A stretch of 64,000 bases of DNA from Colwellia sp. MB02u-6 (GTDB lineage Bacteria > Pseudomonadota > Gammaproteobacteria > Enterobacterales > Alteromonadaceae): positions 62,001-126,000 of the forward strand of contig NZ_JACGVG010000028.1 in the NCBI RefSeq assembly GCF_014077095.1, given 5' to 3'. Below, piece after piece: positions 17,244 to 25,890 of the stretch. A program made the position numbers and the translations under genes. How positions within the stretch are numbered: the first letter of the stretch is position 1; each line of letters opens with the position of its first letter. The notes beneath the pieces were generated by a model. That model was not told the origin of the DNA and did no database searches. It worked only from the letters and a program-made list of their open reading frames with translations.

Positions 17244-18932
17244 ATGAATAAAATTATCGCGTACTTTAAAAACTTAACACTAACAACCAACCAGTTGCTA
17301 TTCTTCACTTGCTGTTATATTGCACTGATATTGAACTTACCTTTTTTAGTAAAAACAGCGGGCGTAATTACCGCGTTAGGCAAATATAATCTGCTGTTTT
17401 TAATGTCACTACCCATATTTTTACTCTCTTTAAGTATTATAATTCAAGGGCTTCTTTCATTTCGATGGCTAACCAAACCGGTACTTATTACGACAGTGAT
17501 GATTTCATCCTTAATATTTTATGGCACCATTAGTTACGGTATCGTCTTTGATTACGGTATGGTGCAAAATACTGTTGAAACCGATTCAGCCGAAGCCTCA
17601 TCTTACGTTAACCTTTACGCCATCTTATTTTTCTTGATTTTTGGTGTTATCCCCTCACTGATCATCTATACGATTAAATTAACTTATCAGCCTTGCTTTA
17701 CAGAATTGTTAAGCCGAGTAAAAATGATCACGCTGAGCTTTGGTACAGCATTTTTAATTGCCAGTGTATTTTATTCAAATTATGCTTCGGTTGGCCGAAA
17801 CAATAAAGAACTACTGGGTTATGTTACACCCTATAAACTGCTAGATGCGTCATATAAATTTGTTATAAATCAGTACTTTTATCCTCCTTTGCAATTTAAG
17901 GTCTTAGACACAGCGCCTGCAATCGTTCGCGATAATACTCGCCGGCATGTCACGGTAATGGTGTTAGGAGAAACAGCGCGTGCGCAAAGTTTTTCATTAA
18001 ATGGTTATGTAAAACCTACCAATCAATATACAGAAAAACAAGGGGTTATATCTTTTTCACAAATGAGCTCATGTGGAACAGCTACCGCAGTTTCGGTTCC
18101 CTGTATGTTCTCAAGATTGAACAAAAATAATTATGATAAGCGTATCGCAACCGCTCAACAAAATGCCATAGACCTGATACATTTAGCCGGTGCTGACGTT
18201 TTATGGATCAGTAATAATAATGGTAGTTGTAAAGGTGTTTGTTCCCGAGTAAAAACTGAACAAATTGAAACTGATAAATCTAACCGCTTCTGTGATGGTG
18301 AGTATTGTTATGATGAGGCGCTATTAGCCCCATTAAAAAATAAACTAAAGACATTAAGCCACGACAATACCCTCATTGTACTACATATGATCGGCTCTCA
18401 TGGGCCAACCTATTTCAAAAGGTATCCAAAAGAAAAAAGTGTCTTCACACCCGACTGTCAACGCAGTGACATTCAAAACTGTAGCCATGAGCAACTGATT
18501 AATACTTATGACAATACTATTGCTTATACTGATCTAATACTCTCAAAAATCATCAATGAATTAAGTGGCTTAGGTAAAAAAAATGTCATTGAAACATCTT
18601 TACTTTATATTTCAGATCATGGTGAATCACTGGGCGAAAATGGGGTGTATTTACATGGTTTACCTTATGCGTTTGCACCTGAAGAACAAACTCACGTACC
18701 CATGATCTACTGGACGAATAAAATACAAACTGACTTTAATAGCCAATGTTTAAATGCTTTGGCAAAATCGCCGATAAGTCATGATAATGTTTTCGATACC
18801 TTATTGAGTATCATGTCGGTTAAAACTTCAGCCTATCGCATTGAAAGTGATCCCTTCATTGATTGTAAATCGAAACATGCGATAGCCCGTACCACAGTAT
18901 CAACCTCATTAGAAATGGAGCTAGCAGACTAG
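17244..18932 (+). CDS. eptA: phosphoethanolamine--lipid A transferase, EptA family
   Basis: Inner-membrane enzyme adding phosphoethanolamine to lipid A phosphates in the periplasm, which lowers binding of cationic peptides. Start at the ATG 17244, seven bases after AGGTG; a GTG three codons earlier is part of that ribosome site. 562 residues: five N-terminal membrane helices, then an alkaline-phosphatase-fold domain. Visible catalytic parts are VMVLGETARAQSF (zinc Glu), SCGTATAVSVPCMFS with the acceptor Thr near residue 279, and ISDHGESLGENGVYLHG (zinc Asp/His). Multiple Cys in the soluble domain form the usual disulfides. It overlaps dgkA, which recycles the diacylglycerol released by this reaction. 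A PmrA box lies directly upstream. The chromosomal context is ordinary and gives no sign of plasmid origin. Confidence 0.94.
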   Translation: MNKIIAYFKNLTLTTNQLLFFTCCYIALILNLPFLVKTAGVITALGKYNLLFLMSLPIFLLSLSIIIQGLLSFRWLTKPVLITTVMISSLIFYGTISYGIVFDYGMVQNTVETDSAEASSYVNLYAILFFLIFGVIPSLIIYTIKLTYQPCFTELLSRVKMITLSFGTAFLIASVFYSNYASVGRNNKELLGYVTPYKLLDASYKFVINQYFYPPLQFKVLDTAPAIVRDNTRRHVTVMVLGETARAQSFSLNGYVKPTNQYTEKQGVISFSQMSSCGTATAVSVPCMFSRLNKNNYDKRIATAQQNAIDLIHLAGADVLWISNNNGSCKGVCSRVKTEQIETDKSNRFCDGEYCYDEALLAPLKNKLKTLSHDNTLIVLHMIGSHGPTYFKRYPKEKSVFTPDCQRSDIQNCSHEQLINTYDNTIAYTDLILSKIINELSGLGKKNVIETSLLYISDHGESLGENGVYLHGLPYAFAPEEQTHVPMIYWTNKIQTDFNSQCLNALAKSPISHDNVFDTLLSIMSVKTSAYRIESDPFIDCKSKHAIARTTVSTSLEMELAD

Positions 18933-19297
18933 TGTTTGACAATAAAAATAAGCCTAAGGGCATTCAAAGAATAGTATTAGCCTCATTGAACTCATTTAGA
19001 GCGTTCAAATGGTTATATCAAAATGAATCAGCATTTAGGCAAGAACTGTTACTGCTATTTATTGCTATACCGGTATCTTTTATATTTGATATAAGCGCCA
19101 AAGAGCAAGTTAGCTTAATACTCGCGGTACTCTTCATACTATTTACCGAGATCATCAATACCGCCATTGAAGCGGTAGTAGACCGTGTGGGCTTAGAGAT
19201 TCATCCCTTATCGGGCCTTGCAAAAGATCTAGGCTCAGCGGCGGTATTTATTAGTCTTATTGTCGCCAGCAGTATTTGGCTAGTAGTATTGCTTTAA
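18932..19297 (+). CDS. dgkA: diacylglycerol kinase
   Basis: Small trimeric inner-membrane kinase that phosphorylates diacylglycerol to phosphatidic acid. 121 residues (E. coli 122) with three membrane helices. The family signature is plain: TEIINTAIEAVVDRVGLEIHPLSGLAKDLGSAAV, with the catalytic Glu and Asp/Lys residues. It starts with GTG at 18932, overlapping the TAG stop of eptA by one base, so translation is coupled. The pairing is logical: EptA releases diacylglycerol when it takes the phosphoethanolamine from phosphatidylethanolamine. Confidence 0.95.
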   Translation: MFDNKNKPKGIQRIVLASLNSFRAFKWLYQNESAFRQELLLLFIAIPVSFIFDISAKEQVSLILAVLFILFTEIINTAIEAVVDRVGLEIHPLSGLAKDLGSAAVFISLIVASSIWLVVLL

Positions 19298-19356
19298 AAG
19301 CTGAAACTTTAATACTAGGGTTCCAGTAGCAGCCTATCATTTAAATTTAATAGCAC

Positions 19357-20119
19357 TTTAATGATATTAAAAACCCTGATTTTATTGGCTTGTGGGGAGC
19401 CAGTGATGAAGATTTATTCAATCAAGCCCATATTGAATTGACCAGGTTAAATAAGAGCGACAAGCCCTTTTTTAGTTTATTTTTTCGTCTAGTAATCATG
19501 ACCCCTTTGAAATACCACCAGGTGTTATAACCCCTATTGAGTATACAGCAGAGCAACTAAGCCAATATGGTGAGAAAGAGTTATTACGGCACAAAGCTAT
19601 CCAATATGCAGACTATGCCTTAGGTAAATTTGTCACTAAAGCAAAGCAACAGTCTTATTGGCAAGATACTATATTTTTAGTGGTTGCCGATCATGATGCA
19701 AGAGCATTTGGCAGTGATCTTATGCCTATCAAAAACTTCCATATCCCAGGTGTTATTCTCAATTCATCAAAGCAGCAGTTTTCTGACGAAAGAGTTGTCA
19801 GTCAAATTGATTTAGCGCCAACACTTTTGTCGTTAATGGGCGTGAAAAATCATTCACCTATGCTGGGGCACGATTTAACCAAACCACAAATTTCAGGACG
19901 GGCTATGATGCAATATGCTGAAAATTTTGCTTATATGGAAGATGATGAAGTGACGATACTGCAACCACAAAAAGATCCGATGAATTTCAGTTATGATTTT
20001 GATGAAAAAAACTAACGCCAAAAAATCTTAATCAACCATTGTCTGAAGTCGCTTTAGCACATGCTTTATGGGGTAGTTTAGCGTATAAAAAATCATGGTA
20101 TGCGAGTGAGTATGATTAA
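19357..20119 (+). pseudogene. truncated, frameshifted LTA-synthase-family sulfatase gene
   Basis: Three frames join into the C-terminal half of an LTA synthase/sulfatase-family protein: FNDIKNPDFIGLWGASDEDLF (from 19357), then after a frame change near 19490 SSNHDPFEIPPGV and VVADHDARAFGSDLMPIKNFHIPGV, then after a second frame change in a run of seven A (20005 region) LNQPLSEVALAHALWGSLAY to a TAA at 20119. HIPGV and VSQIDLAPTLLSLMG are typical of the alkaline-phosphatase superfamily. The N-terminal membrane part and the nucleophile Thr are absent. It follows eptA-dgkA and may once have been part of an envelope modification set. The longest intact piece (19680-20015) is not expected to be functional. 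Confidence 0.8.
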
Positions 20120-20263
20120 TAGCTTATCATATATACGGTCAGTAAAAATCAAGCCACTACTGCTTATAGAAATGGAACAGTTGAATAAAATGATAAAGCA
20201 TATGTAAAAACTGTGTTCTTTTTGATTTCAGCCTGAAGAACATATAAAGGCTGCATGCGATCG

Positions 20264-20992
20264 TTATATGCCATAAGTGATATGCGCCCATATGTAGCCG
20301 CTTGAAAGCCACTCCTCCACATTCAATACTTTTGCTTCGCTACCTGGTTTTAATGCTCCAATGATGGATTTAAAACTGCCAGTAAACGTGGGCATACCTT
20401 CACGCACATTAAGGGCACCAGTTTCTTCTCGAACTTTAAGTACTGTACCCTCTAGAATTTCTGGTGCCACATCCAATGCAATATCAAAGTATCTGGTTTT
20501 CCATTGAGAGTTAACAAAATGGCCAACATAAGCCCAACCTTCTTTTTCTGTATTAACAACTGATGTTACTGCTTTTGGAATTTGCTGCTGCTCCAATGCA
20601 ACCGCTGTGCGCATTATAGTGTCGGCTGCTGCTTCACTCCCTGGCGAGGGAGAAAGTTGCGAAAACTTTGTCGCAAATTCAGAGCTTCCCAAAGTAGTGA
20701 GTGCCAAAAGGGCAATTTCCTTCGTTTTTTCATCACCAGTTAAATGTGGAATAAACCTTTCAACAGTTTGCATTTCTAAAATTTTTGTTTGATGTATTTG
20801 GTTCTGATGCTCTTGTGTTCCTTGTTGCTTATTGTACGAATAAGTGAAATATGAGCCCAGACCAGCAATAACCACAGTTGATAAAAAGACAGAGATGGTA
20901 GAAAACCTATCCCAAAAATCTTTCTTTTGGCCTCGCTGAGATTGCAATTCTTGCAAAATTTCTACGAGAACCTTTTGATCTTTTCCGTCCAT
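20264..20992 (-). CDS. membrane-anchored protein of unknown function with C-terminal SH3-like region
   Basis: I do not recognise a named family. Start at the ATG 20992, preceded by GGAGGA at good spacing; the frame is open 12 codons further but without such a site. 242 residues: a short cytosolic N-terminus (MDGKDQKVLVEILQELQSQ, possibly helical), one membrane helix (about 35-52), a helical linker with Gln-rich coiled-coil character, and a beta-rich C-terminal third (GTVLKVREETGALNVREGMP...IIGALKPGSEAKVLNVEEW) that looks like an SH3-type fold, perhaps binding peptidoglycan or protein. It lies 46 bases after a small membrane protein gene in the same direction and probably shares its transcript. 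Confidence 0.7.
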   Translation of the reverse strand: MDGKDQKVLVEILQELQSQRGQKKDFWDRFSTISVFLSTVVIAGLGSYFTYSYNKQQGTQEHQNQIHQTKILEMQTVERFIPHLTGDEKTKEIALLALTTLGSSEFATKFSQLSPSPGSEAAADTIMRTAVALEQQQIPKAVTSVVNTEKEGWAYVGHFVNSQWKTRYFDIALDVAPEILEGTVLKVREETGALNVREGMPTFTGSFKSIIGALKPGSEAKVLNVEEWLSSGYIWAHITYGI

Positions 20993-21038
20993 TTCAATTC
21001 CTCCAATATTGAAAAATGCTAGATTCACATAACGCCAA

Positions 21039-21290
21039 TTATTTTAAAAAGCGACCAAAAAACCAAGTAATAATTGTTAATAAAATGACTGGCAAAATAA
21101 GCCATAAGATAATTGGGATTATGATAACTAAAACTAAAGCTAAAATACTAGAGATGACAACTCCTACTAAAGGGAGCAGTACAAACAAAACAATCGAAAT
21201 ACCAATAGCTACAGCAGATAATGCAAACAAAAACATAGCAACTATAGCTATTGGGTTTTCTATCCTTCGTTGATTTATTATCAGATACAT
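21039..21290 (-). CDS. small integral membrane protein, unknown function
   Basis: An 83-residue, strongly hydrophobic protein with at least two and possibly three membrane helices (about 13-35, 38-60, 62-78), and basic ends (NQRR at the start, FFGRFLK at the end). A ribosome site AAGGAAG lies six bases before the ATG, supporting real translation. No motif is recognisable. It precedes the 242-residue membrane protein and is likely its partner in a two-gene operon. A plus-strand open frame on the opposite strand here is a shadow. Confidence 0.65.
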   Translation of the reverse strand: MYLIINQRRIENPIAIVAMFLFALSAVAIGISIVLFVLLPLVGVVISSILALVLVIIIPIILWLILPVILLTIITWFFGRFLK

Positions 21291-21618
21291 AGATACTTCC
21301 TTTTCTTATAATGCCCAGTTAACAAGTGAATAAGCTTGTAAGCAAACTTTATAAATCTTTGTTGAACAGTTTATAGTTCGATCGATCAATCCATTTATCA
21401 ATCTATTAATTTACTATATTTATTAAGTGGAACATGTCTCTGTTGGCTACAAATAATGAATAGTAAACATCCAATATTTCTAACAAAGCGTTCGAACCAA
21501 CAGAGCAACTCGTTTCAAAACGCATAGTCAATATTCACCTACCACAACATCTCCAAGACCTGAGATAAACGAGATTTAAGCACATTTCATCAATAACTTT
21601 AGTCGCCGGAGCTTAAAA

Positions 21619-22505
21619 ATGAAAGCATATAACGTGGATGATTTTGCCGCCCTTATAGGTATCGATTAGGCGGATAAAAAACATGATATTTGTGCACACT
21701 CAATAAACACTAAACAATATCACTACACTATTATAAAGCATAAATCTGAAGCCTTTCATAATGAAGAGCAGCAAGCAATCCTTTGTTTACATCGCATTCG
21801 CCAAGGCGCTATCAAAGATAGAACCGCACGTATCAATCGATTATGAGGCTGACTTGCTGAGTTCGGCATCATCATGCCTAAAGGCTGTTACCCAGCACAG
21901 AAAACTATTGGTGGGATAGTGGAAGATGTAGACAATAGTTTACCTTACAAGAGAACTGCTTAATTATTTATATATAATTATCAATATCTTAAACAATTAA
22001 ACACTCAGATATGATAGAAAACCATACACAATAATTAATCAAATAAAAGACGCTAAACGTTTAATAAGTATTCCAAGTATTAGTGAAATCACAGTAACTG
22101 CTGTCGTTACTAGGGTTAATGATGCTAAGGATTTTGACACCAGTAGATCATTTTCTGTATGGATTGGTTTAGTACCAAGACAATACAATTTATTATGTTT
22201 GCCTCTCTGTTGTTAGAAAGTATTAGCCCTATTATTCGTACTATGCATTACAGCATTCAAACTGTAAAAGCCTATTTGCATTGGCTAAAAATTTCGTTTT
22301 TTTTAATGACAAACGCCATGCTAAAAATATTGGGGAAAAAGATTTAAGGCCGCAACGAGAGTCACAATGGTATGCTCTAATGATGAGGCAATGGCAATTA
22401 TTTATGAATAACAATAGAACAAATATTCAAGACAGTTTTTGGTTAAAGCGTCTAACTCATGATACTAACATAATGAATGTATTAATAAAAAACCATAATA
22501 CATAG
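21619..22505 (+). mobile_element. decayed IS110-family transposase gene
   Basis: The frame from the ATG at 21619 gives YNVDDFAALIGID-stop-ADKKHDICAHS, the DEDD RuvC-like start of IS110 transposases, and GLLAEFGIIMPKG. After further stops it continues with RLISIPSISEITVTAVVTRVNDAKDF and FSVWIGLVPRQYN, the conserved C-terminal transposase_20 part (normally WLGLVPRQ). Many stop codons and frame changes are present. A second short fragment (22505-22547, reading PSIKDITVIV) repeats part of this C-terminal segment. No terminal repeats or target duplication are visible; IS110 elements usually lack them. The element is dead. Confidence 0.8.
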
Positions 22506-22575
22506 CCCAAGTATTAAGGATATTACCGTCATAGTTAACCACGTTAGAGCATAATTCGCGCTTGATTGGATAAAT

Positions 22576-22992
22576 CTAAAAAGGCTGTTTATCGAATGTT
22601 TTAGCTCCTCTGGGGATCTGGCACCAACTGAGCTTTTCACTTACCCAAACATGAGCCGATGGTTTAAATATAGTGGCGTCTGCTAAACTGACTGGTTTTA
22701 ATTTTAATTTGATAGTGCTTAAGTCATCTGGGTTGTAATGATAAACTCGATTGCCGCAAGTTGAGCAGAACTTTGCGTTATTTCTGTTACCACTATCTGC
22801 AATTCTACTCCATTCATTTAAATCACCTTCGAACTCAATAGCATTTGACGCAATAATGGCAGTGACACTAAATGGGCCAGTGGAGAGCTTTTGGCATTCT
22901 GTGCAATAACAAGCCCAAACCCTACTGGGTTTTTCATACAGTTTGTATGTTACCTGCCCACATTGGCAGGAGCCTTTAATAGGATATTCCAT
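22576..22992 (-). CDS. GFA-family (CENP-V/GFA domain) zinc protein
   Basis: A 138-residue single-domain protein with the zinc-binding pattern of the glutathione-dependent formaldehyde-activating enzyme family: GSCQCGQVTY, WACYCTECQKLST and FCSTCGNRVYHY. The family name derives from Gfa of Paracoccus, but most members have unproven substrates, so a role in thiol or aldehyde chemistry is only a guess. Genes for formaldehyde oxidation (fghA, adhC) lie about 7 kb away but are not in the same operon. The gene stands alone next to the IS110 relic. Confidence 0.88.
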   Translation of the reverse strand: MEYPIKGSCQCGQVTYKLYEKPSRVWACYCTECQKLSTGPFSVTAIIASNAIEFEGDLNEWSRIADSGNRNNAKFCSTCGNRVYHYNPDDLSTIKLKLKPVSLADATIFKPSAHVWVSEKLSWCQIPRGAKTFDKQPF

Positions 22993-23230
22993 ACGCTAAT
23001 TATTCCTCATTCATAGCAATGCCGCGAAAGGTTTTATGCTTGTTCGACACATTTTTCGACACTTTCTCAACAGTAAGTGCACTCATAATAATACTGACCT
23101 GCATTCGTAGGCATAAATCTTTGTATTAAAAGCGCATGGGGGATAAGTAATAACTGCTCTAGCATTCTATTACTCATTAAACGCTCAAGCTTATGGCGTT
23201 ACCTTCTACATATCATAGTGGTACTGCATG

Positions 23231-23989
23231 CTAATCTAGGTATAGCACTGCAGCGCACGCCAATAAAGTCATTATTAATATAAATATTTTCAATAACTTA
23301 GGTTCTATGTTTATTGATATCTTAACCGCTATCCAAGCGCCAATGATATTACCCAAGGCCAATGCTAGGCCCGGTAACCAAAGAATTAAGTCTTGATAAA
23401 TAAAAATGCCTAAAGCGCTTAAGGTAAATGCTAGCGTACACACTAATTTTAAAGCATTGGCTCGCACTAAATCATAATGAAGAGAGCCCGCAAGCGCAAA
23501 CAGCAAGATAAAACCAACACCTGCTTGTATTAATCCGCCATAAAAGCCCGAAATAAACAGTATTAACCATGAACTGGGTGTTGAACGAACAAGTTTAGGT
23601 GCTGTTGCAACATTGGGTAATATTAAACTAGGAATCAAAATCATGACTAATGACATAGCTATCATTGAGCCAAGTAGCACATATTTAAGGGTTTGCGCTG
23701 ACATCACCAATGCAGCCAACGCACCGACTATACCACCCAGTATTGTTAAACTTAAAATGGCAGGTAAATCGTGGCTTGCTAACTTGTTATATTTCTTAAA
23801 ACCAGCAATCCCTGACACTGATTGTAACAGCACACCCACTCGGTTAGTCGCGTTAGCTATGTCAGCAGGCATCCCCATTATCATTAATGCAGGGAGAGTT
23901 AAGTTAGAGCCTCCCCCTGCTAATGTGTTGATAATTCCCGCAATAAATCCTGTTATTGTCAGTAATAAATAAAACCAATAGTCACTCAC
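23231..23989 (-). CDS. TauE/SafE-family membrane exporter
   Basis: A 252-residue integral membrane protein with about eight helices and the internal duplication of the TauE/SafE (formerly DUF81) family. The typical start is GFIAGIINTLAGGGSNLTLPALMIMGMPADIANATNRVGVL, and the second half has GFYGGLIQAGVGFILLFAL. Family members export sulfite, sulfoacetate or other organic anions across the inner membrane. It lies 42 bases after dctM on the same strand and could be part of the TRAP operon; this would fit a sulfonate or other organic acid whose breakdown releases an anion, but the substrate is unknown. Confidence 0.85.
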   Translation of the reverse strand: MSDYWFYLLLTITGFIAGIINTLAGGGSNLTLPALMIMGMPADIANATNRVGVLLQSVSGIAGFKKYNKLASHDLPAILSLTILGGIVGALAALVMSAQTLKYVLLGSMIAMSLVMILIPSLILPNVATAPKLVRSTPSSWLILFISGFYGGLIQAGVGFILLFALAGSLHYDLVRANALKLVCTLAFTLSALGIFIYQDLILWLPGLALALGNIIGAWIAVKISINIEPKLLKIFILIMTLLACAAVLYLD

Positions 23990-24031
23990 TCAGATAAGTC
24001 CTTTAGTTCTCTATAGTGAACTCACTAACTG

Positions 24032-25312
24032 TTATGTAATGATCAGGTATCCAGGTAACAATAAAACTAGCGATAAAATAACTAATTGCATTAAGATAAA
24101 TGGAATCACACCTTTGTATATGGTTAGCGTTTTTATTGATTTAGGAGCTACCCCCTTTAAGTAAAACAGACTAAAGCCAAACGGGGGGGTTAAAAATGAT
24201 GTTTGCAAGTTCATCGTAATAAGAATAGCAAACCAAATTAAGTCAATATCTAATGCCATGGCAATAGGTGTTAAAATTGGCACAACTAAAAAAGCAATTT
24301 CAATAAAATCAATGAAAAAACCCAGTATTAATATCGCTACCATTGCAGATAATATAAATGTCCATTGACCACCAGGAAGATCCATAAAAAAGTCTTCAAC
24401 AATAAAGTCACTGCCTGAATAGGTAAAAACCATTGAAAAAGCCGTAGCGCCAAGCAGTACAGCAAAGATCATCGAACTCACTTTTACCGACTCTTTTGAA
24501 ACGTCATTGATCATTTTAAAGGAAAACTTACCATAGCATGTTGCCAATATAACCGCGCCAACAGCTCCTATCGCCGATGACTCTGTTGGCGTAGCAATAC
24601 CGCCAAATATTGACCCTAACACAGTGATGATTAATAGCATTGGCGGCACAATATCTTTCAGGGCTTGAATTAATAATTCACGCTTACTTTCTGTCACTAT
24701 CATGGGTGGACAGAATTCTGGTTTTATTTTTCCTAGCACAAGAATATAAAGCGTATACATCAAAATCAACAAAAAGCCTGGCAATATCGCCGCTTTAAAC
24801 AAATCGCCCACCGGCACACCCATCACATCGCCCAATATAATCAAAATGATTGAGGGGGGTATAATTTGTCCTAAGGTACCTGAGGCGCAAATAACACCAG
24901 TAGCCGTTGGTTGATGATAATTATTTTTTAACATTACCGGTAAAGAGATCACTCCCATGGCAACAACGCTTGCACCTACAACACCTGTTGATGCCGCTAG
25001 TAGTGCTCCAACGATAATGGTTGAAATAGCCAAACCACCTGCTACCTGACCAAATAATTTTGCCGAAGACTCTAATAATTTTTCAGCAAGGCCTGTTTTT
25101 TGTAAAACTATACCCATGAAAATAAACATAGGAATCGCCATTAGCGTGGTATTTTCCATAATGCTCATGATGCGGTATGGCATAAAGGCGAAAAGATCTG
25201 TCCCTAGGCTGATAACGCCAACAATAAGGGATATACCCGCAAACGTAAAAGCAACTGAATAGCCAAAAAACAGGAACATTAGTGCTACGGCAAATAAAAC
25301 TAATCCAGTCAT
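24032..25312 (-). CDS. dctM: TRAP transporter large permease, DctM family
   Basis: Large membrane subunit of a tripartite ATP-independent periplasmic transporter, driving Na+-coupled uptake of an organic acid. 426 residues, about 12 helices, the normal size. Signature stretches: PMFIFMGIVLQKTGLAEKLLESSAKLFGQVAGGLAIST, IPPSIILIILGDVMGVPVGDLFKAAILPGFLL and TPTESSAIGAVGAVI. It overlaps dctQ by four bases (ATGA), the common coupling in this family. The substrate is set by the DctP partner, not by this protein. Confidence 0.93.
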   Translation of the reverse strand: MTGLVLFAVALMFLFFGYSVAFTFAGISLIVGVISLGTDLFAFMPYRIMSIMENTTLMAIPMFIFMGIVLQKTGLAEKLLESSAKLFGQVAGGLAISTIIVGALLAASTGVVGASVVAMGVISLPVMLKNNYHQPTATGVICASGTLGQIIPPSIILIILGDVMGVPVGDLFKAAILPGFLLILMYTLYILVLGKIKPEFCPPMIVTESKRELLIQALKDIVPPMLLIITVLGSIFGGIATPTESSAIGAVGAVILATCYGKFSFKMINDVSKESVKVSSMIFAVLLGATAFSMVFTYSGSDFIVEDFFMDLPGGQWTFILSAMVAILILGFFIDFIEIAFLVVPILTPIAMALDIDLIWFAILITMNLQTSFLTPPFGFSLFYLKGVAPKSIKTLTIYKGVIPFILMQLVILSLVLLLPGYLIIT

Positions 25313-25830
25313 TTTTGCTCCTCTTTAAAATTGGGTTTAACCATTAATGCTCTCATTTGAGTTAACACGACATAAGTAATGCAAAGCACTAAAAATATTG
25401 AAGAAAGGGGAATAACGCTGCGTATTATCCAACGATGTGGCAGACCTCCAGGATCACCACTACCTTCACCAATAGCATAAGCTTCATAGCTATAATGCCA
25501 ACCAAAATAGATTAATACACAAGCAAATGGCAGTGCCAATAGTAGGGATCCAACAAGATTAATGATGGCTTTTTTCTTGCTAGATAATTGATCATAGATT
25601 ACGTCTACCCTTACATGTGCATCTTCTTTAAGGGTGTATCCGATACCAAACATAAACATTGCAGCAAAAAAGTGCCATTCAAGTTCTTGCATACCAATAC
25701 TGACATCATTGAAAAAGTATCGTAATACTACGTCATAGAAAACATTTAAAATCATCAATATCATCAGCAGGCTACATAGGTTTCCTACCGTATCAATGAC
25801 TTTTCTTAATAGATTAATTAAAGTATTCAT
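25309..25830 (-). CDS. dctQ: TRAP transporter small permease, DctQ family
   Basis: Small membrane subunit of the TRAP transporter, 173 residues with four helices. Start at the ATG 25830 because GGAGAC lies just upstream; the frame is open eight codons further, but that extension runs into the stem-loop between dctP and dctQ. The conserved core NVFYDVVLRYFFNDVSIGMQELEWHFFAAMFMFGIGYTLKEDAHVRVDV is typical of DctQ. It sits between dctP and dctM, with a four-base overlap with dctM. Confidence 0.92.
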   Translation of the reverse strand: MNTLINLLRKVIDTVGNLCSLLMILMILNVFYDVVLRYFFNDVSIGMQELEWHFFAAMFMFGIGYTLKEDAHVRVDVIYDQLSSKKKAIINLVGSLLLALPFACVLIYFGWHYSYEAYAIGEGSGDPGGLPHRWIIRSVIPLSSIFLVLCITYVVLTQMRALMVKPNFKEEQK

Positions 25831-25839
25831 TTTGTCTCC

Positions 25840-25872
25840 ACACATACCTAGCAATGGCGGCTAGGTATGTGT
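25840..25872 (-). other. intercistronic stem-loop between dctP and dctQ
   Basis: A perfect 13-bp inverted repeat (25840-25852 with 25860-25872) with a seven-base loop and no T-run, 18 bases after the dctP stop and ending directly beside the dctQ ribosome site (GGAGAC). Such stems in transport operons usually protect the upstream messenger from 3' decay, giving more binding protein than permease; it could also mask the dctQ ribosome site. Confidence 0.8.
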
Positions 25873-25890
25873 GTGATGGTTAAAGGTTAA

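Noticed and set aside
17244-18932. Considered a mobile MCR-type colistin resistance gene
   Set aside because: It has the same fold and motifs, but it overlaps dgkA, has a chromosomal PmrA box and no flanking active insertion sequence, which fits an intrinsic eptA.
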